NCBI GenBank assembly: GCA_026826555.1
Contig: JAKSZT010054215.1
Coordinates: 21,953,480-22,017,479 of the forward strand
Length of the DNA: 64,000 nt
Direction of reading: 5' to 3'
From: Tolypeutes matacus
Taxonomy: Eukaryota; Chordata; Mammalia; Cingulata; Chlamyphoridae
The notes beneath the pieces are model-generated. The model was given only the letters and a program-made list of their open reading frames with translations, was not told the origin of the DNA and did not search any database. Positions within the stretch are counted from its first letter, which is position 1. Each line of letters opens with the position of its first letter. Made by a program: the position numbers and the translations under genes. Below, piece after piece: positions 11,218-20,878 of this stretch.

Positions 11218-11982
11218 TTCTTAATGATTTTTGCATCTATATTCATTAGAGGAATTGGTCTATAATTTTCTTTTTTTTGTAGTATCTCTGTTTATGGTAT
11301 TAGGGTGGTGTAGAATGAGTTTGGTAGTGTTTTTTCCTGTTCAGTTTTTTGGAAGAGCTTGAGCAAGATTGGTATTAGATTGACTTTGAACGATTGGTAG
11401 AATTCACCTGTGAAGCTGTCTGGTTCTGGGCTTTTCATCTTTTGGACGTTTTTGATGGCTCTTTCAAACTCTTCACTTGTGATTGGTTTGTTGAAGTCTT
11501 CTATTTCTTCTAGCATCAGTGTAGGTGGTTTGTGTGCTTCTAGGAATTTGTCTATCTCCTCTGCATTGTCTAGTTTTTCTGGCATACCGTTGTTCATAGT
11601 ATCCTCTTATGATCTCTCTTATTTCTGTGGGATTAGTGATAATGTCACTGTCTCACTTCTGATTTTATTTATTTGTGTCTTCTCTCTGTTTTTCTTTGTC
11701 AGCCTAGATAAGGATTTGTCAATTTTGTTAATCTTCTCAAAGAACCAACTTTTGGTTTTGTTGATTCTTTCTTTTTTTTTTTCTCGATTTCATTTATTCC
11801 TTCTTTGATCTTTACTAATTCTTTCCTTCGTTTTGGTTTGGGATTAGTTTGTTGTCCTTTTTCTATGTCCTCCAGCTGTGCAGTTAAATCTTCAATTTTA
11901 GATCTTTCTTTCTTTTTATTGTAAGTATTGAGGGCTATAAATTTCCCTCTCAGCAATGCCTTTGCAATGTCCCATAAGTTTT

Positions 11983-13300
11983 TTTTTTTTAATATATATT
12001 TTTAAATTTTTTTAAAAAGATACTTAGATTATACAAATGTTACACAAAAAATACAGGGATTTTCATATGCCCTGCTCCCCACACCTCCCACACACTCCCA
12101 CATAAACAATATCCTTCATTAGTGTGGCACATTCATTGTAATTGATAAACACATCCTGCGGCATTGCCATTGAGCATGGACCATAGTTCACATTGTAGTT
12201 TACACTCTCTCCCATACAATTCTGCAGGCTATGGGAAGATATATAATGGCATATATCTGTCATTGCAATGCCATTCAGGACAATTCCTGAGTCCCAAAAA
12301 AGCCCCCACATTATATCTGTCTTTCCTTCCCCCTGCCCTCAGAGCCCCCAGTGGCCACTGCCTCCACATCAATGCTGTAATTTCTTCCATTGCTAGAATC
12401 ACAACAAGTCTATTGTAGAATACCAGTAAGTCCACTCTAGTTCATAGCTCATTCCCCAGTCCTGAGGATTCTGGGATGGTGATGTCTACTCCACCTCTAA
12501 TTGAGAGGGGGATTCAATCCCATACAGCTGATGGATGGGACTCTCTTGTTTGCAGTTGTAGGCTCTCTTGTTTCCTTGGTATGGTAGTTGTCAATCCTCA
12601 CCTTCTTGTTAGTTGTCCTGGGTGAGTCCAATGAATTGGAGAGTATGTGTTGCAATTCTGCTGAGACTCAAGGCCCAGCTGGCACACGGATAGCCCAAAG
12701 ATTCACGTCTCTTGTACATACACCTATCAACTCCAGCACCAACTATAGGTTCAAATAGAAGGGACAGATGAGCCATGTGTAAGGAAGCCATAAACTGAAT
12801 CCAACTCTGTCACTCTCAGGGGCACAAACTCCAAAGGAGAGCCCACTGGCAAGGCACCAAACTCTGGAGCTATCTGCCCTGACCATAGGACCTGGGTATC
12901 TCAGAGCCCTCAGGAGCCCCACTATTTGAGGTAGCATCCACTTTGGCAGTCTATGAGATCCTGCTGCGATATGTGTAAGCGTTACCTCTGGGATGACCTC
13001 CCAACTCACTTTGAAGTCTCTTAGCCATATAAACTCATTTGTCTTTACTTTTTCCCCCTTTTATTCGAGGTCTTTTTCCAGTTGCATTGCTAGTTGGTAC
13101 TTGGTAGTAATCCCTTGGTGCCCAGGAGGCTCATCCCCAGGAGTCATGTCACATACTGAGGGGAAGGTAATGCATTTATATGCTGAGTTTGGCTTAGAGA
13201 GAGGCCACATTTGAGCAACAAGGAGGCTCTCAGGAGGCAACTCTTAGGCACCCCATAACAATAGGCTAAGTTTCAATTTCAAGAGCCAAAGGCTAAGAAG
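11983..13300 (-). mobile_element. 1.3-kb L1-3'-end-derived retroelement without ORFs
   Basis: It is bounded by the perfect 12-bp TSD CCCATAAGTTTT (11971-11982, 13301-13312), with poly(T) at its left (3') end, so it was retrotransposed on the minus strand. The 3' 400 bases are clearly related to the L1M 3' UTR at 41898-42280. Shared words include CATTAGTGTGG, ATTGATAA and ATCTGTCATTGCA. The upstream 900 bases contain no recognisable ORF2. It could be a long L1 3' UTR truncated by reverse transcription or a non-autonomous derivative. Confidence 0.7.
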
Positions 13301-14948
13301 CCCATAAGTTTTGATATGTTATGTTTTCATTTTCATTCATCTCAAGATATTTGCTGAATTCTCTTGCAATTTCTTCTTTGACCCACTGATTATTTAAGAG
13401 TGTGTAGTTTAATCTCCATGTATTTATGAATTTTCCTTTTTCTGCCCATTATTGATTTCCAGCTTCTTTCCACTAGGATCAGAGAAAGTGTTTTGTATAA
13501 TTTCAATCTCTTAAAATTTATTGAGACTTGTCTTGTGACCCAACTTATGGTCTATCTTGGAGAAGGATCCATGAACACTTGAAAAGAAAGTATATCCTGC
13601 CGTTTTGGGGTGCCATGCTCTATAGATGTCTGTTAGGTCTAGTTCACTCATCATATTATTCAAGCTCTCTATTTCTTTATTTATCCTCTGTCCAGATGTT
13701 CTATCCAATACTGAAAATGGTGTATTGCATCTCCAACTATTATTGTAGAGACATCTATTTCTCCCTTCAGTTTTTTCCAGTGTGTGCCTTGTGTATCTTG
13801 GGGCACTCGGGTTAGGTGCATAATATTTAGTATAGTTATTTATTCTTGTTGAATTGTCCCTTTTATTAATATATAATGACCTTCTACATCCATTATAACA
13901 GTTTTGCATTTAAAATCTATTTTGTCCAATATTAGTATCACCACTCCAGCTCTTTTATGGTACTATTTGCATGGAATACCTTTTTCCAACCTTTCACTTT
14001 TAACCTGGTTGAGTCCTTTACATGAGGTGGGTGTCTTGTAGACAACATATAAATGGCTCCCTCTTTTTAAAAAAATCTTTTCTATCAGTCTATGTCTTTT
14101 GATTGGGGAGTTCAATCCATTAACATTCAAGGTTATTACTGTAAAGGCATTGCTTACTTCATCCATTTTGTCCTTCGACTCTCTGTTGTCATTTCTGTCT
14201 TCTTACTCTTTAGTTTACCCTTCCTAATCTTCATTTCTAAACAGTTCTCAAAATCTCTTGCCCCCTTTTTTTCCTTTCAGGCTGCAGCACTCCTTTAAGT
14301 ATCTCTTGTAATCCTGGTCTTTTGGTAACATATTCTATCGGTTTTTGTTTGTGTGTGAAAACTTTGAACTTACCCACATTTTTGAAGGACAGATTTTGCT
14401 GGATACAGAATTCTTGGCTGGCAGTTTTTCTATTTCAGTACCTTAAATATATCATACTACTTTCTTCTCACCTCCATGGTTTCTGCTGAGAGGTCAGCAC
14501 TCAGTCTTATCGAGGTTCCCTTGTATTTGATGATTTCTGTTTCTCTTGCTGCTTTCAGAATTCTCTTTTTATCTCTGATATTTGTCATTTTGAATAGTAG
14601 GTATCTCAGGGTGGGTACCTACTATTAATTTATTCTGTTTGGGGTACATTGTCCTTCTTGGATATTAATATTTATACCTTTCATAAGGGTTGGGAAGTTT
14701 TCAGTCATTATTTCCTCAAATGTTCTTTCTGTCCCTTTTCCATTCTCTTCTCCTTCTGGAACACTAATAATGCAAATATTTGTGCATTTTTCATTATCAT
14801 TCAATTCCCTGAGACCCTGTTCCCTTTTTTCCAATCTCTTCTCTTTCTGTTCTCCTGTCTTTTCCAGTTCAGATGTTCTGTCTTTGAAATCACAAATTCT
14901 ATCTTAAAGCAATTCAAATCTGCTCTTATGTGCCTCTAACGTATTTTT

Positions 14949-15131
14949 TTTTTTTTTTTAGATTTTTTTAAATTTATTTACTCATTTATCCCCCCCTTGC
15001 TGCTTGTGCTCGCTGGGTCAGCTAACCACGCCGTGCGGGCGGCCTTGCCTTCACCAGGAGGCCCCAGGAACCGAACCTGGGGCCTCCCATATGGTAAACG
15101 GGAGCCCTACTGATTGAGCCACAGCCGCTTC
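14949..15131 (-). mobile_element. Short tRNA-derived SINE (DAS type)
   Basis: The TSD is CCTCTAACGTATTTTT (14933-14948) / CCTCTAATGTATTTTT (15132-15147), with one mismatch. On the minus strand it has the GTGGCTCAATCAGTAGGGC head, a B box GGTTCGGTTCC with one change, a ~60-base body and an A-tail. It lies in L1-B ORF1. Confidence 0.92.
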
Positions 15132-15254
15132 CCTCTAATGTATTTTTAATCTCATCTGTCGTGTCTTTCATTCCCATAAGGTCTTTTACTTTTCTTTGTA
15201 GGCTTTCAAATTGTTCTTTATGCTCACCCAGTGTCTTCTTAATATCCTTTATTT

Positions 15255-15410
15255 ATTTATTTTTTTAAATTTATTTGTTTGTTTATTTATTTATTTTATA
15301 TATATATATGTATTTTTTTAATTTTATTTTACCGGGAGGTCCCGGGAATCGAACCCAGGTCCCTCCATATGGCAGATGGACGCCCAACCATTTGAGCCAC
15401 ATCCGCCCCC
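15255..15410 (-). mobile_element. Single-head tRNA-derived SINE with long A/T tail
   Basis: On the minus strand: GGGGGCGGATGTGGCTCAAATGG head with B box GGTTCGATTCCC, then about 80 bases of simple A/T tail (plus-strand ttta and tata repeats at 15255-15310). The TSD is TCCTTTATTT (15245-15254, 15411-15420). It lies 107 bases beyond the previous SINE, inside the same ORF1 relic. Confidence 0.88.
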
Positions 15411-15649
15411 TCCTTTATTTTTTTAGTCATATTTTCTTTAAATTCTTTAAAGTGATTTAGGAGAGTTGTGTGATTATCACTGATTAATTGTCCTAACTCT
15501 TATATCTCTTCAGGATATTTGGTTCTTTTGGTTGAACCATCTTCTCCTGTTTACTAGTGTGGCTTGTAATTTTTTGCTGATGTCTAGGCATCTGAATTGT
15601 GAATTTACCATGATGGCCATTTCTCTCTCTTGCCTATTGTTTAATTTTT

Positions 15650-16286
15650 TTTCCCCCACAATTCTTCTTTGATATTTGGTTCAACTTATTCAGTCTTTAA
15701 AATTGCCCAGCTTAAGTTATCAAAATCAGGCTGGGGACACACTAGCAGGGAGCAGATTTTTCTCCCAGGGGTAAGGATACAGAGAAGCTTTTGTCCATGC
15801 AATTTCCTGACCAGTCAGCAGATGGCACTCTTCAATGCTCCTTTCCATGGAGGTACTTCAGTCTGGGCTTTCCTGTATTCCTGTGTTGAATCTCTAGAGC
15901 AGAGATTCAAAGCAGGCTCTGCTGGTTGAATTCACTGAAGAAAAGACCCCTGAATCTCCCTCCCTTTTCCCTTGAAACAGCTGACAGGGAGGAAGATGTC
16001 TGCTCCCCTCTCAGTTGGCTCTAGTGAGCCAGGAGTTTTACCCCAGCTTAATATCTTGGGGGTAGGGGAGGGGAGCCCTTCCCAGCCAGCATGGGGGCTT
16101 GGTAACTCATGTTTCTTGTTTTGCCTTCTCTGTCTCTCTGTCCCGCACCCTCCTGGGAGTTGTGTAGCACTGTCCTGGTCTGCTGACCCTCAAAGCAGTT
16201 CCCTTGGACAGCTTTTGGCTCTTTCTCCATTGTTTTTGTGAGTATTGAGCTCTGCCTGTTAGTCCAATGCCATCTTCCCACAATCC
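15650..16286 (-). promoter_or_regulatory. L1-B 5' UTR
   Basis: A GC-richer segment upstream of ORF1, ending with the L1 start GGATTGTGGGAAGATGGC at 16286. Its promoter role is inferred from L1 organisation only. It is much decayed and shorter than that of L1-C. Confidence 0.6.
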
Positions 16287-16496
16287 TACAGTTGTTTTAT
16301 AAGTATTTGAATTGTCAACCTTATAAGAAGTAAAATACAGCATAGCAAATATAAAATGAAATAATATTGGCATATATATTTGTCGTATTGTTACTTATAC
16401 TTGCGATCTTTATTTCTTCATCCAGCATTGAGATACTATCTCGTGTCTTTTCCTTTCAACTTGGAGTACTCCCTTTAGCATTTCCAGTAAGACAGG
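16287..16496 (-). mobile_element. L1M, continuation of the oldest element (ORF1 C-terminal side)
   Basis: After the L1-B insertion the L1M resumes. It reads CTTTATTTCTTCATCCAGC and then CCCTTTAGCATTTCCAGTAAG, typical of the antisense ORF1-ORF2 junction of old mammalian L1s. It stops at the LTR at 16497; the next expected words (TCTAGTGGTAATGAA) are found inverted at 17071-17155. Confidence 0.7.
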
Positions 16497-17069
16497 TGTG
16501 ACAGTTTGAGATTATTTATGAATCCCAGAAAGAGAAAGATTATGTTTATAAATGAATCTATTCTTATGGGTGTGATATCCTTTGATTATATTGGATTCAG
16601 GTGACGGGCATTAAATTACCTGTTAAGATCAGTAAGTGACTCAGGTTGAGTCTCCACCCCCTTGGTGGACCAATATAAATGGACACTCACTCAAGAAACA
16701 TATAGAGAAGAGAACTTTGTCATTTTTGTCATTTTTGATCCTGCCATGTGACAGAAAGGCACACATGCTAGAACCCCCTTCACACAGCTAGAACCCCCTT
16801 CACCTGATAGTTTGCAACTGTCCTTGAGAAGAGAGCCAAGACTGATACAGAAGGCCCAGAAAGAAATGAGCCCTATGCCAGGAGAGAAAGGAAGCCCTGA
16901 GTGACAAGCCCTATGCCAGCCTGCAGCTGAGAGAAAAGAAGCCCAGAGGGGAAGGTTGAACCCTTGCAGAGATAAGTGACCATCTTGCTTCAATAAGTGG
17001 CAAGTGACTTTGATGAGAAAGCAACCTTGAGTTGTACTCTTTAGGGCCTTGTAACTGTAAACTTTTATC
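16497..17069 (+). mobile_element. MaLR-like LTR, 5' part (3' end lies inverted at 17158-17224)
   Basis: It starts TGTGACAG like the LTRs at 35166 and (as TGTAGCAG) 23436. It breaks off at AACTTTTAT, exactly where the other copies continue with the final ~70 bases ending in CTAATACA. Those bases lie in reverse orientation at 17158-17224. If re-inverted, the LTR would be flanked by ACAGG (16492-16496) and ACATG. Confidence 0.75.
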
Positions 17070-17224
17070 TGCCAAAATTGTCCTTCAAAATTGAGGGAGA
17101 CATTAAGACATTTCTGGAGAAAGAAAAACTGAAGGAGTTCATTACCACTAGACATGTTGTATTAGTCTGCCAAAGGGGTGTTGCCAGAAATCTGATGGCT
17201 TTTATAAAGGGTATCTATTTGGAG
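17070..17224. other. ~155-bp micro-inversion containing L1M and LTR 3' end
   Basis: Bases 17071-17156 are L1M ORF1-end sequence in sense orientation, although the surrounding L1M is antisense. Bases 17158-17224 are the missing LTR terminus, reversed. Flipping the whole block restores both the LTR (AACTTTTATC joined to TCCAAATAGATACCC) and the L1M word order (GACAGG/ACATG then TCTAGTGG). The right breakpoint abuts MaLR-like internal sequence. Confidence 0.75.
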
Positions 17225-17633
17225 TATTTGATTCCTCAAATGGGACACTCTTGTCTGGGGGCTTGATTTCCAGAGGGTTGGAATTTCTGGAATCAGTTTC
17301 TGGTTTCTTTCTGCCCAATAATTCAGTTTTCAGCTTATCTCTTTCATCTAGAATTTTGCTATAATCTCCAAGGAGAAGCCATGTTGCATTCTCTGTGTTT
17401 ACTTTGGAAAGCTCTTCAGCTAAATGTCCAGGCTCACCATTTTCAAATTCTGCCTTCCATATAACATCAGGAGTCAATCTTGCTAAGTTCTCAGCAGTTT
17501 TAAAACAGAGATCATCTTTCTTCCAGTTTGCAATAATAGTTTCATTTCCTTTTAAGGCCTTATCATAAATAACACTAGGCTCCAAATTCCTACCAACAGT
17601 CTCTTCAAAGTAACTGCAAAAGCATGACCTCAC
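17225..17633 (-). pseudogene. Open frame at gag position of a MaLR-like proviral remnant
   Basis: The minus-strand frame starts at 17633, just after the primer-binding site and LTR, and stays open for ~136 codons before running into LTR sequence. The predicted protein is acidic-hydrophilic, rich in K, E, D and N, with no transmembrane segment. I see no zinc knuckle or major-homology motif, so the gag assignment rests on position only. ERVL-MaLR elements keep LTRs and a short gag-like region and lack pol. The segment could instead be captured sequence. Confidence 0.45.
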
Positions 17634-17646
17634 TCTCCTGGAACCA
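17631..17646 (-). other. Putative primer-binding site (tRNA-Leu-like)
   Basis: On the minus strand TGGTTCCAGGAGAGTG begins 5 bases after the LTR's terminal CA. Retroviral primer-binding sites begin TGG and pair with a tRNA 3' end. This one resembles the tRNA-Leu-type sites of ERVL/MaLR elements, which contain TGGT..CAGGAGTGG. The match is imperfect and unaligned. Confidence 0.5.
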
Positions 17647-17651
17647 AATTC

Positions 17652-18267
17652 TGTATTAGTCAGCCAAAGGGGTGCTAATGTAAAGTACCAGAAATCTGTT
17701 GGCTTTTATAAAGGGTATTTATTTGGGGTAAAAAGTTACAGTTACAAGGTCCTAAAGAGTCCAACTCAAGTCTGCTTTCTCACCAAAGTCAGATGCCATG
17801 TGTTGAAGCAAGATGGTAGATGATCTCTGCCTGGGCTCTTGGGCCTTCTCAACTGCCCAGCTGCTCTGTTCTCTTTGACTGCAAACTATGAGGCAATGGC
17901 TCATCTCTCTTCCTGGGGCTTTAACTGTTTGAACCTTCTCCTTTCTGTCACATGGCTGGACTGAAATGACCAAGTTCTCTCCTCTTCTATGTCTATGGAG
18001 TTCTTGCTCTTCCTGTGTGTCTTCTTGAGTGAGTGCCCATTTATATCAGCCCACCAAGGTGGCAGGGACTCAGTCTGAGTCATGCCCTACTTGATGTAGT
18101 CAAATCAGAGCTTTAATCTTAATAGGTAATTTAATCAAGACATGTCAGCTGAATCTAATACATTCAAAGGGTATCACACCCAGAGGAACACAGCAGTTTA
18201 CAAATATAACCTTTCTCTTTTTTGAGGGGGTGGGGGGAGGAATCATAAATAATCTCAAATTGCCACA
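17652..18267 (-). mobile_element. MaLR-like LTR, 5' LTR of the antisense remnant
   Basis: On the minus strand it runs from TGTGGCAATTTGAG (18267) to GACTAATACA (17652), TG..CA as in LTRs. The AAATAAATACCCTTTATAAA words near the 3' end are shared with the LTRs at 23436, 35166 and 54669. A G-rich insertion (TGAGGGGGTGGGGGGAGG) lies at ~18222-18239. It is followed on the minus strand by the primer-binding site and open frame. Confidence 0.75.
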
Positions 18268-18652
18268 GTTAGGATTGACATCTTCATGATATTTAGTCTT
18301 CTAATCCATGAACATAGAATGTCTTTCCATTTGTTTAGGTCTTTGTTGATTTCTTTTAGCAGTGTTTTGTAGTTTTCTGCATATAGGATTATGTCATCCA
18401 CAAATAGTGAGTTTTACTTCTTCTTTTCCTATTTGGATGCCTTTTTTTTCTTGTCTAATTGCTCTAGCTAGTACTTCTAGCACAATGTTGAATAACAATG
18501 GTGAGAGTGGACATCCTTGTCTTGTTCCTGATCTTAGAGGAAATGCTTTCAACCTTTCCTCATTGAGTATGATGTTGAATGTGGGTTTTTCACATATGCC
18601 TTTTATCATATTGAGGAATTTTCCTTCTATTCCTATCTTTCAAAGTATTTTT

Positions 18653-19592
18653 TTTCTTTTTAAAAATAATTTATTGAAATATATCATTCATTCATGAACA
18701 TATATTAACAATAAGTGTTTAATAAACATTGTGAACTTACAAAACAAACATGCATAACATCATATAGGGCTCCCATACATCACCCCACCTCAAATACTTT
18801 GCATTGTTGTGAAACATTTGTTAGAAAATTATGAAAGAGCATCATCAAAGTATTACTACTAACTATAGTCTGTATCTTACTCCCCTAAACTTTTTAAAGC
18901 ATTTATTTACTTATTTACTTTTATCCATTTCCCCCCTCCCCTCCATTTTTGCTGTTTTTGTGTCCATTCGCTGGGCAGCTCTCTGTGTCCATTTCCTGCC
19001 CTCTCTTCTCATCTTTCTCCTCCTGTCTTCACTGGGATTCGATTCTGGGAACTTCTGATGTGGGAGAGAGGCATCCTACCGCCTGTGCCACCTTAGTACC
19101 TAGTTTTTTTGGCATGTCTCGTCTTGGCTCTCCCTTGTGTCTCTCTCCTGTTAAGTCATCATCTTGCTGTGTGTCTCGTGGAGCCCGACGGTGTAGCCAC
19201 GCATGGGGCCTGGGGGGCTCACCTGCTCATGGGGCCTGACGGCGCACCTGCACACGAGGCCTCGCGGCCCATGCACCTTCTATATTTTTCTTTTTTTTAA
19301 TTCTTCCTGGGAGGTCCTGGGGATCAAACCCAGGGAGACAGATGCCCAACCATTTGAGCCACATCTGTCCCCCTGCTATACCTGTTAAGGTTGACCAAAG
19401 ATACCTAGAGTTATAGTCATTTCCCATACAGTATGGTCATATAATAAATCAGGCTTGGTTTATCACCAGCATTCTAAAAACCAGACCTAGGGAGAAAAAC
19501 TAGGTCTGGGGACACATGCATGGTTTCTAATATAGCAAATGTTTAGCCTACCCTGATTATCACAATATCAGGACAGCAAGAATATTCTCATA
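18653..19592 (-). mobile_element. Composite retroposon, copy 2 (hairpin module + long SINE + L1-like tail)
   Basis: It is flanked by CAAAGTATTTTT (18641-18652) and CAAAGTGTTTTT (19594-19605), a 12-bp TSD with one mismatch inside L1-D. On the minus strand: 5' module 19592-19374 with both hairpins, long SINE 19373-18891, and a ~235-bp tail 18890-18653. The tail ends with TCAATAAATTA and poly(A) and is related to the L1-F 3' UTR at 60130-60260. Copy 3 has the same order. Confidence 0.85.
18891..19373 (-). mobile_element. Long two-headed DAS-type SINE inside composite copy 2
   Basis: On the minus strand: first head with GTGGCTCAAATGG and B box GTTTGATCCCC, a linker with about three ~25-bp GC-rich repeats (plus-strand ~19190-19280), a second head with B box GAATCGAATCCC, then an A-rich tail. 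Its position relative to the 5' module is identical in all three composite copies. Confidence 0.82.
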
Positions 19593-20617
19593 TCAAAGTG
19601 TTTTTATCAAGAAAGGATGCAGGATTTTGTCAAGTGCTTTTTCTGAATTGATTGAGATGATCATGAGGTTTTTTTCTCTTCAACTTGTTAATGTGGTGTA
19701 CTACATTAATTGATTTTCTTTTGTCGAACCAGCCTTCCATACCAGGAATAAATCCTACTTGGTCATAATGTATAATGCTTTTGGATTCATTTGCAAGTAT
19801 TTTGTTTAGAATTTTATGATATGCTGTTGGATTCGTTTTGCAAGTATTTTGTTTAGAATTTTTGCATCTATGTTCATTAGAGAGATTGGTCTGTAATTTT
19901 CCTTTCTTGTAGTTTCTGTATCTGGCTTTGGTATTAGGGTGATGTTGACTTCATAAAATGTGTTGGGTAATTTTCCCTCCTCTTCAATTTTTTGGAAGAG
20001 TTTAAACATGTTTGGTGTTAATTCTTTTCAAAATTCAAAATGTTAATTCTTTTCAAAATTCTTTTCAGAATTCACCTGTGAAACCATCTGGTCCTGGACT
20101 TTCCTTCATTGGGAGATTTTTGATGACAGATTCAATCTCTTTAAATGTGATTGATTTGTTAAGTTCTTGTATTTATTGTAGCATCAGTGTAGGTTGTTTG
20201 TGCATTTCTAGGAATTTGTCCATTTCATCTAGGTTGTCTAGTTTGTTGGCATACAGTTTCTCATAATACCCTCTTATGATCCTTTTTAATTCTGTGGGGT
20301 CAGTCATAACTTCACCCCTTTCATTTCTGATTTTACTTATTTGCCTCTTCTCTCTCTTTTTTTTTTTTTTTTTTTTTTTTTTGTTAATCTACCTAGGGGT
20401 TTGTTAATATTATTGATCTCAAAGAACCAACATTTGGTTTTGTTGATTTTCTCTATTTTTTTTTCTCAATTTCATTTATTTATGGTTTAATCTTTATTAT
20501 ATCTTTCCTTCTTCTTGCTTTGGGATTAGTTTTTGTTCTTTTTCTAGTTTCTCCAGTTGTTCAGTTAGAATTTTTATTTTAGCTCTTCTTTTTAAGGGAT
20601 GCCCCATAAGACTTAGC

Positions 20618-20878
20618 ATGAATTTCTCTTCAGAAACCATGGAGGTGAGAAGACAGTGGTATAACACAATTAGGATACTGAAAGAGAAAAACTGCCACCT
20701 GGGAATTCTTTATCCAGAAAAATTGTCCTTCAAATATGAAGGCAAGTATAAAATATTCGCAAACACACAGAAACTAAGAGAGTATGCAAAAAAGAATCCA
20801 TCTTTGAAGGAAGTATTAAAGGAAGCCATAGAACCTGAAATTAAAAGACAGGAGAGAGATGCCTGGAGGAGAGTATAG
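20618..20878 (+). pseudogene. L1-E ORF1 C-terminal end
   Basis: This is an open frame of 86 codons from the ORF1 C-terminal domain. It includes SSETMEVRRQWYNTIRILK, a downstream lysine-rich tail and the natural stop. It lines up with the end of L1-C ORF1 (9350-9100 region). The N-terminal three quarters are absent because the element is 5'-truncated. Confidence 0.85.

Larger units (their letters stand above)
2410..14166 (-). pseudogene. L1-B ORF2 (endonuclease-reverse transcriptase), broken
   Basis: L1 ORF2p nicks DNA with an N-terminal APE-type endonuclease and copies RNA with a reverse transcriptase. Here the frame starts at 14166 with the family-typical N-terminus (NVNGLNSPIKRH). Recognisable blocks follow at 13511-13909 (endonuclease), 11292-11956 (linker and early RT), 3655-4023 and 2944-3324 (late RT and C-terminal region). 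Frameshifts and stops lie throughout. The intervening DNA includes a whole L1, a hAT MITE, a SINE and a 1.3-kb L1-derived insert. Confidence 0.75.
14280..15530 (-). pseudogene. L1-B ORF1, broken and carrying two SINEs
   Basis: Residues of the RNA-binding domain are visible in the 14834-14625 frame (ISVPEGEENGKG, FEEIMTENFPTL). The C-terminal block is out of frame further left. SINEs at 14949-15131 and 15255-15410 interrupt the coiled-coil half. Many stops are present. Confidence 0.75.
1779..16286 (-). mobile_element. L1-B: full-length but decayed LINE-1, host of nested insertions
   Basis: This element is antisense. Its poly(A) appears as poly(T) at 1785-1799, and its 5' end starts GGATTGTGGGAAGATGGC at 16286. 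The flanks TACACTTGTTT (1768-1778) and TACAGTTGTTT (16287-16297) form an 11-bp TSD with one mismatch. Order from the 3' end: 3' UTR ~1800-2410, ORF2 ~2410-14166, ORF1 ~14280-15530, 5' UTR ~15650-16286. Interrupting elements lie at 3361-3535, 4248-4615, 5023-11217, 11983-13300, 14949-15131 and 15255-15410. ORF2 near 2440 lacks about 150 bases relative to L1-C. All frames are broken, so it is inactive. Confidence 0.85.
18268..20597 (-). mobile_element. L1-D: antisense L1 ORF2 fragment, no 3' end
   Basis: It corresponds to L1-C positions ~6568-8100, from the late RT back to the linker before the RT. Reading leftward it ends without 3' UTR or poly(A) at the LTR at 18267, so its 3' part was lost by deletion or rearrangement. 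Composite copy 2 interrupts it at 18653-19592. A 26-T run lies at ~20357-20382. The right end abuts a sense L1 at ~20598. Confidence 0.8.
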
